From Ruegeria sp. HKCCD4315 (lineage in GTDB: Bacteria > Pseudomonadota > Alphaproteobacteria > Rhodobacterales > Rhodobacteraceae), in the NCBI RefSeq assembly GCF_013112245.1, contig NZ_WVRN01000004.1, positions 1 to 64,000 on the forward strand: a stretch of DNA of 64,000 nt, given 5' to 3'. The notes below the pieces were generated by a model. The model saw only the letters and a program-made list of their open reading frames with translations. It did not search any database and had not been told where the DNA came from. The position numbers and the translations under genes were made by a program. Of the stretch, positions 17,242-27,266 are shown piece by piece; position 1 is the first letter of the stretch, and each line of letters begins with the position of its first letter.

Positions 17242-18809
17242 GAGTTCTCTCCCCTCGGGCCGCGGGTGAAGACATGCCTGCACGCCCCGCCGGCAAGGTT
17301 GAGGGCTGCGCTTTCAAAGCCTTCGGGGCGTTTGGACAGATGCCACAGGAACAGATGTGCCCCGACATAGGCGATCACACCGGCCAGTACTTTGGCAAGG
17401 AAGCGGATACGCAGCAGCGGCAGATCGTCAGGTGAGTTGAAGGCCCAGCCGACCTGATCGTGGTTGCCCAAAGCGCCTCCGACCAAAAGCACCACAGCAA
17501 CCATGACAAGCGTGGACACAATGCTGCGCCACGCCACAAGAATAGGTCCGAAAAAGCCGCCTGTGCCAAAATCCCGGGCCATGATCAGGGTCAGGAAAAT
17601 CGCAAACACACTGGACAACCCAGTGCCGAGGATCGCGCCAAAATAGCCAAAGCTCGACCCAATGAGCATCAGCACGATGGTGACCACCAGCAGGATGCTG
17701 TTTCGGATGCACAGGCGCTTTGTATCGCCTTTGACATAGCTTGCAGACCGGACATTGGCCTGCAGGGTTTCGATGGCTTTCAAGGGGGCAAGGACCCAGA
17801 TCACCTGCGCTGCGGCCAGCCATTGCCAGCCGATGACCACGATAATCATGTGGTTGGCGACCAGCGCCATGCCGACACTGACCGGGATGATGGTCCCAAG
17901 AAGAATGGCATTGGTCTGCTCAAAGGCTTTCTGCGTGGTGCCGTCGGTTCGCGAAATATGTGCCAGTGCCGGATAGATCACCCGCTCCAGGGGGGCGATG
18001 GCCTGATTTGTGAACAGCGATACCAGGCGAAAGCCGATCCGGAACGTACCCGCATCCGCCAGGCCAAGGGTCGCGCCGATGATCAACTGGGGGGTGTTTG
18101 TTGTCAGGAACTGCGTGATCTGGGCCCCCAGGGACCAGGATGAGATGTTCAGGCAGTCCCGCCAGCGGCTGAGGGTCAGTCTGGGCCACATGGGCGCGGT
18201 GGAATAGGTCCAGATGACACGGGCGACCTGGGTCAGGAAATTGGCGACGACAACCGCCCAGAAATCCCGCCAGATCCAGGCCAGAAGAATGGCAAAAACC
18301 GTGTATACAAAACGGCTTATGGCCTCTTCACCCGCCACAAAAGCAAAGCGCAGATCACGTTCCAGCAGCGGAAAGCGTGGGCTCTTGAGCGATATGAGAA
18401 CCGAGATGATGCAAAGCGCCGGAATAAGCTCGGTCAGCTCTGGCAAGCCCAGCATTGGCATCAAGGGGGTGCTGAGCCAGATCAGACACGCAGCACCAAG
18501 CCCCAGCAGAACCTGCATCGTGAACACCGTGTTCAGATGCGCTTCGGTGATGTCGGGCTGGCGGATCAGCGTCATCGAGACGGCCCGCTGAATGATTTCA
18601 AGCAGCGCGACGGCAATCACGAAATAGGCAATGACACCGAAATCCGTCGGAGTAAGCAGCCGTGCAGTGACAATCAGTGTCGCAAGGCCAAGGATCTGGC
18701 TGAAGATGCTCGAGGCAAACAGCGTCGCTGCCCCTGTAACAACCGATGTCTTGCGGTTTGGAGCGCGCTGCCCCGATGCGGCTTCAGGGGGTGGTTTCAA
18801 ATGCGCCAT
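17238..18809 (-). CDS. Wzx-like polysaccharide flippase (second copy)
   Basis: A 523-residue protein with 12-14 hydrophobic segments. The N-terminal LFASSIFSQILGLATLIVTARLL and TDFGVIAYFVIA are typical of lipopolysaccharide/EPS flippases. It heads the operon with GT2, sulfotransferase, FemAB-like and deacetylase genes, suggesting it exports a sulfated, modified repeat unit. It is clearly different in sequence from the flippase at 2463. The C-terminal 60 residues form an extra hydrophilic tail after the last helix. Confidence 0.85.
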   Translation of the reverse strand: MAHLKPPPEAASGQRAPNRKTSVVTGAATLFASSIFSQILGLATLIVTARLLTPTDFGVIAYFVIAVALLEIIQRAVSMTLIRQPDITEAHLNTVFTMQVLLGLGAACLIWLSTPLMPMLGLPELTELIPALCIISVLISLKSPRFPLLERDLRFAFVAGEEAISRFVYTVFAILLAWIWRDFWAVVVANFLTQVARVIWTYSTAPMWPRLTLSRWRDCLNISSWSLGAQITQFLTTNTPQLIIGATLGLADAGTFRIGFRLVSLFTNQAIAPLERVIYPALAHISRTDGTTQKAFEQTNAILLGTIIPVSVGMALVANHMIIVVIGWQWLAAAQVIWVLAPLKAIETLQANVRSASYVKGDTKRLCIRNSILLVVTIVLMLIGSSFGYFGAILGTGLSSVFAIFLTLIMARDFGTGGFFGPILVAWRSIVSTLVMVAVVLLVGGALGNHDQVGWAFNSPDDLPLLRIRFLAKVLAGVIAYVGAHLFLWHLSKRPEGFESAALNLAGGACRHVFTRGPRGENS

Positions 18810-19180
18810 GTTCCTAAGTTTAAAACAATACTCAACTGGTTACTCCAATGTTTCCGATTTAGCATGTCGCCGGAGCCGTTCCGGGTCGATTTGGATGGGC
18901 CTGTTCTGGCAATCCTGTCGGGTCATTGATACTGAGGTAAGTGAACCTGATCCTTATGTTGCATCCACATTATTGTTGTTCAATGTCAAATGATTACCCT
19001 GTTTACTCCCTGTGGGCTTTGACTCGCTTACAGAAAACCGCCCCGGACTTCAAAAAGATTATCCTGTAACGATGTCAGGAATTGGACACGAAACAAGACA
19101 AGATGCCAAGTATGTGAGGGTTTGGATTTTTTGATCCTGCGTAAGATGTTGAGTTCTGAGTATTAGAACGGTGTGACGGA
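18810..19180. other. Divergent promoter region
   Basis: A 371-base AT-richer spacer between the minus-strand flippase operon and the plus-strand dehydrogenase gene. It must contain the promoters for both. The GGA just before 19181 is the ribosome site of the dehydrogenase. No coding frame or strong inverted repeat was recognised. Confidence 0.5.
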
Positions 19181-20443
19181 ATGAAGATTGCGATTTTCGG
19201 GTTGGGATATGTGGGGTTTACGGCGGCCTGCTGTCTGACCCGGCAAGGACATACGGTGGTCGGTGTTGATGTGAATGCCGACAAGGTCTCTGAGATCAAC
19301 GCCGGACAGCCCCCGATCAAGGAGCCCAAAGTGGCCGAGCTGCTGACCGAGGCGTTGGGCAGGAACCTGATCCGGGCCACGGTTGAAATTCCGGATCTGT
19401 CCGATGTGGATCTGGCAATCGTTTGTGTGGGCACGCCCAGTTCCACAGATGGCTCGCATAACATGAACTTCGTGGCCGAGGTGACGCGCCAGATTGCCAA
19501 GGCTGTCTCACCCGACCGGGCGCGACCCTTGACGGTGGCGTACAGGTCCACCTTCCGGCCCGGCACCGTGCGGCAGCTGATCGAGCCGATTTTTCAAAGC
19601 TATCTGGGCGATCAAACGGCGCAGGCGGTCGAGATTGTCTATAACCCCGAATTCCTGCGCGAGGCTTCGGCGGTGGATGATTTCTTCAACCCGCCCAAGA
19701 TCGTTGTCGGTACAGCAGACGGCAACCGATCCGCAGTGATGGATGAAATGCACGAAGGGCTGGATGCGCCGGTGTTCTATACCGCCTTTGAAGAGGCCGA
19801 GATCACCAAATTCGTCGACAACACCTGGCACGCCACCAAGGTGGCCTTCGCCAATGAGATCGGCCGCATCTGTCACAGCATGGGCGTGTCGGCCAAAACC
19901 ATGCACGAGATTTTCGTGTCGGACACCAAGCTGAACATCTCGGCCTATTACACCCGTCCGGGTGGCGCGTTCGGGGGGTCATGCCTGCCCAAGGATGTTC
20001 GCGCGCTGCAGCATATCGCCGGAGAGGTGGGCGCGCATACCCATTTGATCGACAGCCTGTTGCAGACCAATCAGGCGCACAAGACCTATCAGGCGCAGGA
20101 CATCATGGCGCGTCTGCCCGAAGGGGGTAGGGTGCTGATGGCGGGGCTGGCCTTCAAGGCCGGAACCGACGATCTGCGCGAAAGCCCCAATGTCGATATT
20201 GCCCGGCGGCTGCTGCAGGCGGGATATCAGCTGTCGGTCTATGATCCGGCCATCAAGCCTGCCGATCTGCGCGGACAGAACCTGGGCTATGCCTTTACCC
20301 ATCTGCCCAATGTCGGCAGCCTGCTGGTGGACCATGCCACGGCCGAGGCCGGACCCTGGGATCTGGTGGTCGGGTCGAACCGGATCATCAATGAGCTGAA
20401 CCTTGGCGATACAGAAGTGGTAAGAACCTATGAATATGACTAG
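19181..20443 (+). CDS. GDP-mannose 6-dehydrogenase-like nucleotide-sugar dehydrogenase (AlgD-like)
   Basis: A 420-residue protein with the three-domain UDP-glucose/GDP-mannose dehydrogenase layout. GLGYVGF (8-13) binds NAD, IVYNPEFLREASAVDDFFNPP (152-172) is the substrate loop, and FGGSCLPKDVRAL carries the catalytic Cys268; these match AlgD more closely than UDP-glucose dehydrogenases. It should oxidise a nucleotide hexose to its uronic acid (GDP-mannuronate if truly AlgD), which suits an acidic polymer and beta-helix lyase/epimerase-like neighbours. Start has GACGGA immediately upstream. The last 14 bases overlap the GT4 gene. Confidence 0.85.
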   Translation: MKIAIFGLGYVGFTAACCLTRQGHTVVGVDVNADKVSEINAGQPPIKEPKVAELLTEALGRNLIRATVEIPDLSDVDLAIVCVGTPSSTDGSHNMNFVAEVTRQIAKAVSPDRARPLTVAYRSTFRPGTVRQLIEPIFQSYLGDQTAQAVEIVYNPEFLREASAVDDFFNPPKIVVGTADGNRSAVMDEMHEGLDAPVFYTAFEEAEITKFVDNTWHATKVAFANEIGRICHSMGVSAKTMHEIFVSDTKLNISAYYTRPGGAFGGSCLPKDVRALQHIAGEVGAHTHLIDSLLQTNQAHKTYQAQDIMARLPEGGRVLMAGLAFKAGTDDLRESPNVDIARRLLQAGYQLSVYDPAIKPADLRGQNLGYAFTHLPNVGSLLVDHATAEAGPWDLVVGSNRIINELNLGDTEVVRTYEYD

Positions 20444-21686
20444 CCCTGTATCCGCCGTGCAACCGATCTCGTTCGAGGAATTGCGCCAGAGCCAGCCCCT
20501 GAAAGGGCTGAAGGTTCTGATTGTGGTGGAAAACCTGCCCGTGCCCTTCGACCGCCGCGTCTGGATGGAGGCCCGCACGCTGGCCGCCGCAGGCGCGCTG
20601 GTCTCGGTCATCTGTCCCACCGGCAAGGGGCATGAGGAGCGTGTCTGGGAAGACGAAGGCATCAAGGTCTATCGCCACCCGCTGCCTTTGGATGCCAGCG
20701 GCGCGCTGGGGTATCTGTTGGAATATGGCGCGGCGCTGTTCTGGGAAAGCTGGCTGGCGCTGAAGATCAAATTCACCCGCGGTTTTCACGTCATCCATGG
20801 CTGCAACCCGCCCGATCTGATCTTTCTTGTGGCGCTGCCCTTCAAACTGTTCGGCGTGCGCTATCTGTTCGATCACCACGACATCAACCCCGAGCTTTAC
20901 GAGGCCAAGTTCGACAAGCGCGGCTTTTTCTGGAAGCTGATGAAGACGTTTGAGCGGCTGACCTTCGCCTCGGCCCGGGTGTCGATTGCCACCAATGAAA
21001 GTTATCGCAAGATCGCCATCGAACGCGGCGGCATGGCGCCCGAGGATGTGTTCATCGTCCGCTCCGGCCCCGATCTGAACCGGTTGCAGCACCTGCCGCC
21101 GAACCCGGGCTGGCGCAACGGGCGGAAATACATGGTGGGCTATGTCGGTGTCATGGGTGATCAGGAAGGCATCGATCTGCTGCTGGAATCCGTGGCGCAT
21201 CTGGTGCAGGTTCAGGGGCGCGACGATATCCAGTTCTGCCTTGTGGGCGGCGGCCCCAGCCTGGACAAGCTACAGGCGCAATCGGCTGAGATGGGCTTGT
21301 CGGACTATGTCACCTTTACGGGTCGCGCGCCGGATCAGGATCTGTTTGAAATCCTGTCGACTGCGGATGTCTGCGTGAACCCGGACCGGGTGAACGAGAT
21401 GAACGACAAATCCACCATGAACAAGATCCTCGAATACATGGCGTTCGAGAAACCCATCGTTCAGTTCGACGTGACCGAAGGGCGGTTCTCGGCGCAGGAG
21501 GCTTCGCTTTATGCCAAGGCCAACGATCCGGTGGATATGGCCGACAAGATCACCGAACTCCTGGCGGATGACGATCGCCGCGCTGCCATGGGCCGTTATG
21601 GGCGTGCGCGGGTCGAAGCGGAAATGGCCTGGCCCCATCAGGTGCCTGCCTTGATCGCGGCTTACAAGCGGATTTGGAAAGGGTAG
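20430..21686 (+). CDS. Family 4 glycosyltransferase (WbuB/WcaL-like)
   Basis: A 418-residue GT-B enzyme. LIVVENLPVPFDRRVWMEARTL is the typical N-terminal block of WbuB-type transferases, VIHGCNPPDLIFL and YLFDHHDINPELY follow, and the C-terminal half holds GYVGVMGDQEGIDLLLE and VNEMNDKSTMNKILEYMA, the donor-binding site of this subgroup, which lacks the usual EX7E spacing. It overlaps the dehydrogenase gene, so the two are likely cotranslated; the donor could be the uronic acid nucleotide produced by it (inference). Confidence 0.85.
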   Translation: MNMTSPVSAVQPISFEELRQSQPLKGLKVLIVVENLPVPFDRRVWMEARTLAAAGALVSVICPTGKGHEERVWEDEGIKVYRHPLPLDASGALGYLLEYGAALFWESWLALKIKFTRGFHVIHGCNPPDLIFLVALPFKLFGVRYLFDHHDINPELYEAKFDKRGFFWKLMKTFERLTFASARVSIATNESYRKIAIERGGMAPEDVFIVRSGPDLNRLQHLPPNPGWRNGRKYMVGYVGVMGDQEGIDLLLESVAHLVQVQGRDDIQFCLVGGGPSLDKLQAQSAEMGLSDYVTFTGRAPDQDLFEILSTADVCVNPDRVNEMNDKSTMNKILEYMAFEKPIVQFDVTEGRFSAQEASLYAKANDPVDMADKITELLADDDRRAAMGRYGRARVEAEMAWPHQVPALIAAYKRIWKG

Positions 21687-22095
21687 GACCCTACGGCGGC
21701 TACTTGGCGGCTCGCTTCGCTTTGATGCGCCTTGATGTATTTATCTAATGTTACTGTTCCATGGTTGGAGCATTCTTAGGAATGTTCAAAAATAACGGTA
21801 TGTTTCAGTGTGGCGGAAGCGGTATGACAATACCTACGGAACGCATTTGAGCGTGTGGAAATAGCCTTCAAAGGCAAAGTTACTTCGAGGGTAATTTGAG
21901 AAAAAGCGGATCCCTAAAATTGCCTACGATTTACTCTTGGTGATTATGACAGGATAAGGTGGTTGTGTTACAAATAATTCAGCCATGGGCTGAAGTGAAC
22001 GGGACCACCTACTTCACTGTTTTTCGCCCATCTGTCAGTGGACGCACTGGCGCGTGTGTCGATCACCAGTTCAGTCGTCTGGTGACAGACGGTGT
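21687..22095. other. Intergenic region between convergent genes
   Basis: Four hundred and nine bases between the GT4 stop and the acyltransferase stop. A G·U-containing hairpin (GAGCATTC-TTAG-GAATGTTC) lies near 21766-21785 but lacks a T-run. Short frames exist on both strands without a ribosome site or family resemblance. No repeat or RNA gene was recognised; it may be remnant DNA. Confidence 0.4.
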
Positions 22096-23196
22096 TTACT
22101 CGGCTGCCTGTTTGGTATCGGTCGATTTCGGTGGTTTGTTTAGGTGACGTAATTTCATCGCTGGAGCCTCGATCAGATGCCAGGACAGTACGGCGCAGAA
22201 CAAAGTGAAGGGCAGAGAGATTGCCATATTGATGGCAGGTGTTGTGACACCGGATTGCGCCACAAGCTGCTGGATGGGAAAGGCGTAGATATAGACCCCG
22301 TAGGAATAATCCCCCAGGCGGTTGTACTGTAACAGAGCCGGCCATTGGGCGTATCCCAGAACAAAGACCGCATAAGACAGCGCAACCGCAAAAACCGGCA
22401 GGAACAGCGGGGTGAGCCAGGCCGCAAGGGCCAGCGCAGCCATCACTGCCAGCACGCCCCAGGACAGGGGAATCTCGTCGCGCCACAGGTAAAGCACCAT
22501 GCCCGAGAGGAAGGGCAGCCCAAGTGTGGTCAGAGTTTCGATACGTGGATTCAGGTCGACAAAGGCGGTCAGGGCATAAAAGCACAGGAATGCGATGGCC
22601 ATCCCGGCAAAGATCTTTCTGTGACCCAGCAGCCCCAGCACCCCACAGATGAGAACGCCAACATAGCACGTGACCTCATAGGACAGTGACCAGAGCGATC
22701 CATTGATTGCGGGCCCATATGGGTTGTTCTGAAACACGCCGGGCAAGTCGTATTGCAGCTTGAAGAGCAGCATGTTGCGTATGAAATACTCACCAGCCTC
22801 TGACCAGAAAACCGTCGGGGGGGCCTGGGTCAGGACAAAGCCGGCAATCAGGATCGAGATCAGGGTGACAACGGCCAGCGCGGGAAACAGGCGCAGCCCC
22901 CGAGCGATCAGGAACGCTTTGGCCGATGGCTTCCGATCAAAGCTGCGCGTGATGAAAAAGCCCGAGATCGCGAAAAACGCCCACACGCACATCATGCCCA
23001 GCGAAAGCCCGTGCAGAACGGATTCAAAAGGTTGCCCATACGCGCCGCCCAGGCTGAGCGGATAGGCATGAGCCACCAGCACAAGGGTGGCCGCGATGAT
23101 CCGGATCAGGTTGAAGTTGTTGTCCCGCCCGTCTGCCCGATCCGCGATACGGGGTACGGCCCTGACTGCAGAGATGTGTTTGGTGCTGTCACTCAT
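22096..23196 (-). CDS. Acyltransferase 3 family membrane protein
   Basis: About 366 residues with around 10 hydrophobic segments. NFNLIRIIAATLVLVAHAYPL contains the RxxA..VxxxH signature of OafA/ExoZ-type O-acyltransferases, and FFAISGFFITRSFDR the second conserved block. It would add acetyl or other acyl groups to the polymer at the inner membrane. A GTG at 23205 is in frame, but the ATG at 23196 has a full GGAGG eight bases upstream. It follows the exosortase gene by 17 bases, so it is probably the last gene of that operon. Confidence 0.85.
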   Translation of the reverse strand: MSDSTKHISAVRAVPRIADRADGRDNNFNLIRIIAATLVLVAHAYPLSLGGAYGQPFESVLHGLSLGMMCVWAFFAISGFFITRSFDRKPSAKAFLIARGLRLFPALAVVTLISILIAGFVLTQAPPTVFWSEAGEYFIRNMLLFKLQYDLPGVFQNNPYGPAINGSLWSLSYEVTCYVGVLICGVLGLLGHRKIFAGMAIAFLCFYALTAFVDLNPRIETLTTLGLPFLSGMVLYLWRDEIPLSWGVLAVMAALALAAWLTPLFLPVFAVALSYAVFVLGYAQWPALLQYNRLGDYSYGVYIYAFPIQQLVAQSGVTTPAINMAISLPFTLFCAVLSWHLIEAPAMKLRHLNKPPKSTDTKQAAE

Positions 23197-23213
23197 TACG
23201 GGCACCTCCGGGA

Positions 23214-24839
23214 TCAGAACGGCACAAATTGCGGCAGGCGGTTCAGGCTTGGCTCCATGAACCTTTGCAGCCGCGCGTCTGCTTCGGCTTCGGTTTCGCC
23301 CGGCAGGATGGGGGTGACAAAGCGGACAAGCGCCCCATCGGTGCGTCCCATGGTAAAGCCGTCCTGGATAACGCTCAGCTTGGCGCGGAAATCATTGACC
23401 ATGCGTTTGCCGCGCTGCTCGAACCAGTAATAGACCAGCTGTTTTGAAAGCTCTTTCTGGATCACGGCGCGGTTCACTGTGAAGCTGCCGTAAGGGGTGT
23501 TGCCAAGATTGATCTCATAAGGTTCGAGCGTGAAAATCTCCCAGCCGCCCACCGGCAGGCACACTTCGGGCGAGTGGATGCCTTCGCCTTCGGTCTGCTT
23601 GTCGTAAAAGGCCACGAACATGTTCACGAAGTCACCCGAGCCGGTGTCGATATAAGTGGCGTTGAGATAGTCGCTGGCTCCCAGAACCTGCTCGACCTGC
23701 GGGTCAAGGCTGGTGGTTGAGCCGGACCAGTCTCCAAGCTGGCGGGGATAGAGCACAAAGGGATCCCGTTCAACCGGCTGCACTTCGGACGCAGGGCGCA
23801 GAACCCAGGCCGTGGACATCGCCAAAGTCAGCAGGGCCGCCACCGCCAGCGCAACCGAGGCGCGGATGCCAAAGATACGCAGCGCAATCGGAGCCAGCCC
23901 TTCGGTGTCCAGATCGATTGTCTCGGCAAAAGGTTTCGGATTGGGGGCCATGCGCTGCAGGCCGATGGCCATCAGGAACAGAATAGCCACACACAAAAGG
24001 AAGATGATCCAGCCTTCGAAGAAATGCATGAACCCTTCGGCATGTTCGATGCCGTTCTGGTTAACCAGAATACCGATCACACCGATGCGGACGGAATTCA
24101 TCAGCACGGTCAGCGGCGCGGCTGAGACAAGCAAAACCACCTTGTGCCAGATCGGACCGCGGTAGAGCAGGGCGAAGAGATACGAAAAGCTGAGGATCGG
24201 GAACAGGTAGCGCAGGCCCGAACAGGCTTCGGCCACCTGCAGCTTGTAGACGCCCAGGTCAATGACATTGCCTTCGATGAAGACCGAAACCCCCGCCATC
24301 TGGACGAACCAGACCCCAAGCTCGGATGAAACCCATTGCAGAAAGATCGTCAGTTTCCAGTACAGGAATTGCGGCAGGGGCAGCATGAACACAAGGTGGA
24401 TCACAGGCAGCTGGTGATGTATGCCGCGCTGCCAGCCGAACACCGTAAGCATGACGCCGCCGGTCCAGATGATCATCGCATAGGTGACGATATCCGGGAT
24501 GCGGGCCAGATTGCCCAATATGGCGATAGCCAAAGCCACCGCCACCACGGCCACACCGGGCCAACGGTCATGAATGACCGGGTTGGGTGGGGGCATATTG
24601 CGCAACTCGCGCAGGAACAAATACAGCGAGATGATGGGGATCAGCGGCCCGTGGCTATATTCCGGTGTGCTCCAGGCAGCGCCCAGTGACACGATCCCGA
24701 TCCAGAAGATGGGCAGGGATCCAAGCAGCAAAAGCGCAAACCAGAACAATCCGGTTGCATTGATTTCCGGCAGAACCCTTCGGGCGGCCTCAAGCGTTTT
24801 GCCGGGGCTGTCATTCGAATCGAGATGATGCATCACCAT
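23214..24839 (-). CDS. xrtD: VPLPA-CTERM-type exosortase with fused EpsI domain (XrtD)
   Basis: A 541-residue inner-membrane cysteine protease/transpeptidase. Eight or so helices span residues 30-300. The exosortase triad is visible: Cys206 in AEACSGLR, Arg251 in MNSVRIG and His272 in GFMHFFEG. After another helix (about 327-345) comes a soluble EpsI domain (about 355-541) with [13 protein letters not shown] (Cys427), typical of EPS-linked exosortases. Fusion with EpsI and the VPLPA-CTERM protein at 35336 identify the XrtD branch. It should cleave substrates at the VPLPA motif. It sits in the export operon behind the outer-membrane protein gene. Confidence 0.9.
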   Translation of the reverse strand: MVMHHLDSNDSPGKTLEAARRVLPEINATGLFWFALLLLGSLPIFWIGIVSLGAAWSTPEYSHGPLIPIISLYLFLRELRNMPPPNPVIHDRWPGVAVVAVALAIAILGNLARIPDIVTYAMIIWTGGVMLTVFGWQRGIHHQLPVIHLVFMLPLPQFLYWKLTIFLQWVSSELGVWFVQMAGVSVFIEGNVIDLGVYKLQVAEACSGLRYLFPILSFSYLFALLYRGPIWHKVVLLVSAAPLTVLMNSVRIGVIGILVNQNGIEHAEGFMHFFEGWIIFLLCVAILFLMAIGLQRMAPNPKPFAETIDLDTEGLAPIALRIFGIRASVALAVAALLTLAMSTAWVLRPASEVQPVERDPFVLYPRQLGDWSGSTTSLDPQVEQVLGASDYLNATYIDTGSGDFVNMFVAFYDKQTEGEGIHSPEVCLPVGGWEIFTLEPYEINLGNTPYGSFTVNRAVIQKELSKQLVYYWFEQRGKRMVNDFRAKLSVIQDGFTMGRTDGALVRFVTPILPGETEAEADARLQRFMEPSLNRLPQFVPF

Positions 24840-24968
24840 CCATCATGCACAATAAAATCCGATCCTGAATTATGCCGCGTCCGGGTCGCGGTGATTTGAT
24901 CGAAAATAAAAACAATTATCGCCAATTGGCCATATTTGTTGCCATTCAGGAATCGGCTCGGCGAGGGG

Positions 24969-26534
24969 TCAGGGTTTGAGTGTGAACCGCCGTCCAAGCG
25001 TCACAAACACCGAGCTCGATGTAGCCGTAAAGCCGTTCTGTTCATCCATTTCATATTGATAGCCCAGGTTCACGGCCCAGTCCCGCGTAATGGCGCGGGA
25101 ATATGAGGCGTTGAACGTGCCGCGTTGACGCGGATTGGCCGCGCCGGTCCCTTCATCTTCCTGCTCAATGTAATCAAGGCTGAAAGACAGGGCCGAAACC
25201 GGATTGATGAAATAGTCATAGGTCAGGAAGGCCAGTGTCTGGCGGGTTTCCAGACTTTGCGTGCTGGTGCCGACCCGACGTTGAATCGTGGCTCCGATCC
25301 GGGAACTGGGCAGTTGGTAGCTATAATCCAACTGACCGATCGGAGTGGTTTCGCCAAACGGGCCATCTGACAGGCCGAGATTGAAGCTCAGCGAGCTGTT
25401 CTGCCGTTGATAGCTTCGGCCGAATGTGGCGTTGGTCCGCGCTCCGTTCACCCCAAAGGTCTGGTCCAACAAAATATCCGCAGTCCCGTCCGGTAGGGTT
25501 TTGCTCCAGCCAAAGCTCCACACAAAGTCTTCGGTCACAGTATTTGTGTTGGTTGTGCGGAATGTCTCGTCGACCTGGCTATAGCCGATATTTGCGGTGA
25601 CGGTTGTGACCGCAGAAATGTCATAGATCGCCCCAACCGAGACGATGGTGGTCTGCCGGTCGGTCCGCACATTGTCTTCAGCCTTAAAGTCACTGTAGCT
25701 GAGGTCCAGCGTCCCCTGTAGCACCGGTGAGAACCGGAAGAACGTGGTCGCGGCGTAATCGTCGAAGCTGTTATCGAACAGGTTGGGGTCGATTGTGTTC
25801 TGATATGTGCGCTCGCGGTAGCTATAGTTGAACTGAAAGCCCACGGGATCGTTCAGGCCAACCTGCCAATCCAGATCGGCGCGGGTGTTAACCCGGTCGC
25901 CGATGGTGCCGATGACATCCGAGGCGTCGATGATTCCGTCCAGATTGGTATCCGTCAGCGACCGATTAAAGGCCAGGTCCTGTTCGCGATACTCCAGCCC
26001 AAGCCCCAGTTGGCTGTTGGCACGCGTGCGCTGATAATCCAGCCGCGCGAATGGGTCGGCAAACGAGGAATCGGTTCCGATTATTGGCTCATTGGCGATC
26101 CGGTAAAGTCCTGAGAGGTCAAAGATCAGCGTTGAATCGGGCGTTTGATTCACAACCCCTAAGGCCAAGGTGTTTTCCCACCAAGTGGTGGATCCAAGCG
26201 ATGGGTCGGTCAGCCTGAGATTGTCGTCATGTCTGAGGGATGACAGGTAATCCAAGGTGATGCTCAGACCCGATCCGGTGCCGGTCGGCTGCCCGGCTGT
26301 GGGTCGGCCAACCCGCCGGGCCGGGTTTTGCAAGGCCCGCTGGGTGATCAGCTGCTGGCTAGGCGTTTGTTGCACAACGGTGGTAGGTGCCGTCGTCTGT
26401 TGCAAGGTCGTCTGCTGCGTGGACGTTTGCGTTTGTTGTGTGGATGTCTGCTGTGCAACAGCAGGCGTGAGCGAAAGGATCACCCCTGCACTGCCCCCAA
26501 TTGCAAGGAACAGTTTATTCCCGATTTTCCCCAC
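24969..26534 (-). CDS. Outer-membrane beta-barrel protein of the EPS/exosortase locus
   Basis: A 521-residue protein with a signal peptide (cleavage after AVA at 25-27), then a Gln/Thr-rich low-complexity stretch (about 28-62), then from about 85 alternating amphipathic strands, many ending in Tyr/Phe, to a final VTLGRRFTLKP. This resembles the large beta-barrel proteins in PEP-CTERM/exosortase EPS loci, proposed as outer-membrane partners of polymer export. The C-terminus lacks the classical terminal Phe. It starts 12 bases after the Wza-like stop, so coexpression is expected. Confidence 0.75.
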   Translation of the reverse strand: MGKIGNKLFLAIGGSAGVILSLTPAVAQQTSTQQTQTSTQQTTLQQTTAPTTVVQQTPSQQLITQRALQNPARRVGRPTAGQPTGTGSGLSITLDYLSSLRHDDNLRLTDPSLGSTTWWENTLALGVVNQTPDSTLIFDLSGLYRIANEPIIGTDSSFADPFARLDYQRTRANSQLGLGLEYREQDLAFNRSLTDTNLDGIIDASDVIGTIGDRVNTRADLDWQVGLNDPVGFQFNYSYRERTYQNTIDPNLFDNSFDDYAATTFFRFSPVLQGTLDLSYSDFKAEDNVRTDRQTTIVSVGAIYDISAVTTVTANIGYSQVDETFRTTNTNTVTEDFVWSFGWSKTLPDGTADILLDQTFGVNGARTNATFGRSYQRQNSSLSFNLGLSDGPFGETTPIGQLDYSYQLPSSRIGATIQRRVGTSTQSLETRQTLAFLTYDYFINPVSALSFSLDYIEQEDEGTGAANPRQRGTFNASYSRAITRDWAVNLGYQYEMDEQNGFTATSSSVFVTLGRRFTLKP

Positions 26535-26546
26535 CTGTATCAGCCC

Positions 26547-27158
26547 CTATTCGAATAGGCGGCGCGACGGCACAACAACAACGTCTCCGGCTTTGAGTAC
26601 GGTATTGCCTTTGATCCCGCTGCCCGAGCCATTGTAGTTGTAGGTATACTTGTTCATCACGCCTGTTTTACGATCAGCTCTGCGCAATTCGATGCGCTTG
26701 GGAGCCGCGAAGTTGGTCAGGCCTCCGACCTGAGCCAGAACCTGAAGAATGGTTGTGCCTTCGGTCGCAAGGTGCTTACCGGGCACGTTGACCTCACCCA
26801 TGACAAAAACCTCAATGGTCGGTCCGGTTGCTGCCGCTGCACCCGGAAGCGGGGGCGGGGCCAGCGCCGCGATTGAGACAAAGACGGTCGGGGGCGAGTT
26901 GAAATTTGAAGCCAATGCCGAGGAGAGAGACGCGCTGAGGCCGTTGGTTGACTGACCCGCGGCACGAAGCGTCCCTGCCAAAGGGAAATTAACAGAGCCA
27001 TCGGGAAGGACCAGCACGGTTCGGTTGAGGGTGGGGTCTTCCAGAACTTCCACCTGAAGAGCGTCACCCGGCTGGATTTGATAGGCCTGTGCCCAGGCAC
27101 CAACGGCCATACCCATGGTAATGACGAGAGCGATCAATGATCCGATGACTGTACGCAT
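26547..27158 (-). CDS. Polysaccharide export protein (Wza/poly_export family, short)
   Basis: About 203 residues. A signal peptide (cleavage after AWA at 23) is followed directly by YQIQPGDALQVEVLED, the poly_export motif, then PDGSVNFPLAGTLRAAG and a SLBB-like part around VMGEVNVPGKHLATEGTTILQVL. It should form the periplasmic/outer-membrane export channel component. Unlike Wza it has no lipobox and is only about half as long, with a Pro/Ala-rich insert (about 108-125), as in exosortase-type EPS loci. The ATG at 27158 is preceded by GAGAG; an in-frame extension to 27206 looks non-coding. Confidence 0.85.
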   Translation of the reverse strand: MRTVIGSLIALVITMGMAVGAWAQAYQIQPGDALQVEVLEDPTLNRTVLVLPDGSVNFPLAGTLRAAGQSTNGLSASLSSALASNFNSPPTVFVSIAALAPPPLPGAAAATGPTIEVFVMGEVNVPGKHLATEGTTILQVLAQVGGLTNFAAPKRIELRRADRKTGVMNKYTYNYNGSGSGIKGNTVLKAGDVVVVPSRRLFE

Positions 27159-27266
27159 ATTCAAATCTCTCACTTTTTCTTGTTTATGCCGCCATGACTT
27201 GTGCAAAACAATCCGCGGCGTTTCGGATAAGGGCGATATGCGGCAGAAATGCAGCGTAGTTTGCCA

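Noticed and set aside
21766..21785. Hairpin GAGCATTC-TTAG-GAATGTTC after the GT4 gene
   Set aside because: Contains a wobble pair and is followed by A-rich, not T-rich, sequence on the relevant strand.
21959..22669. Frames at the acyltransferase 3' end and in the adjacent spacer that could suggest a transposase remnant
   Set aside because: The longer frame is the opposite phase of the acyltransferase gene; no transposase motif or terminal repeats were found.
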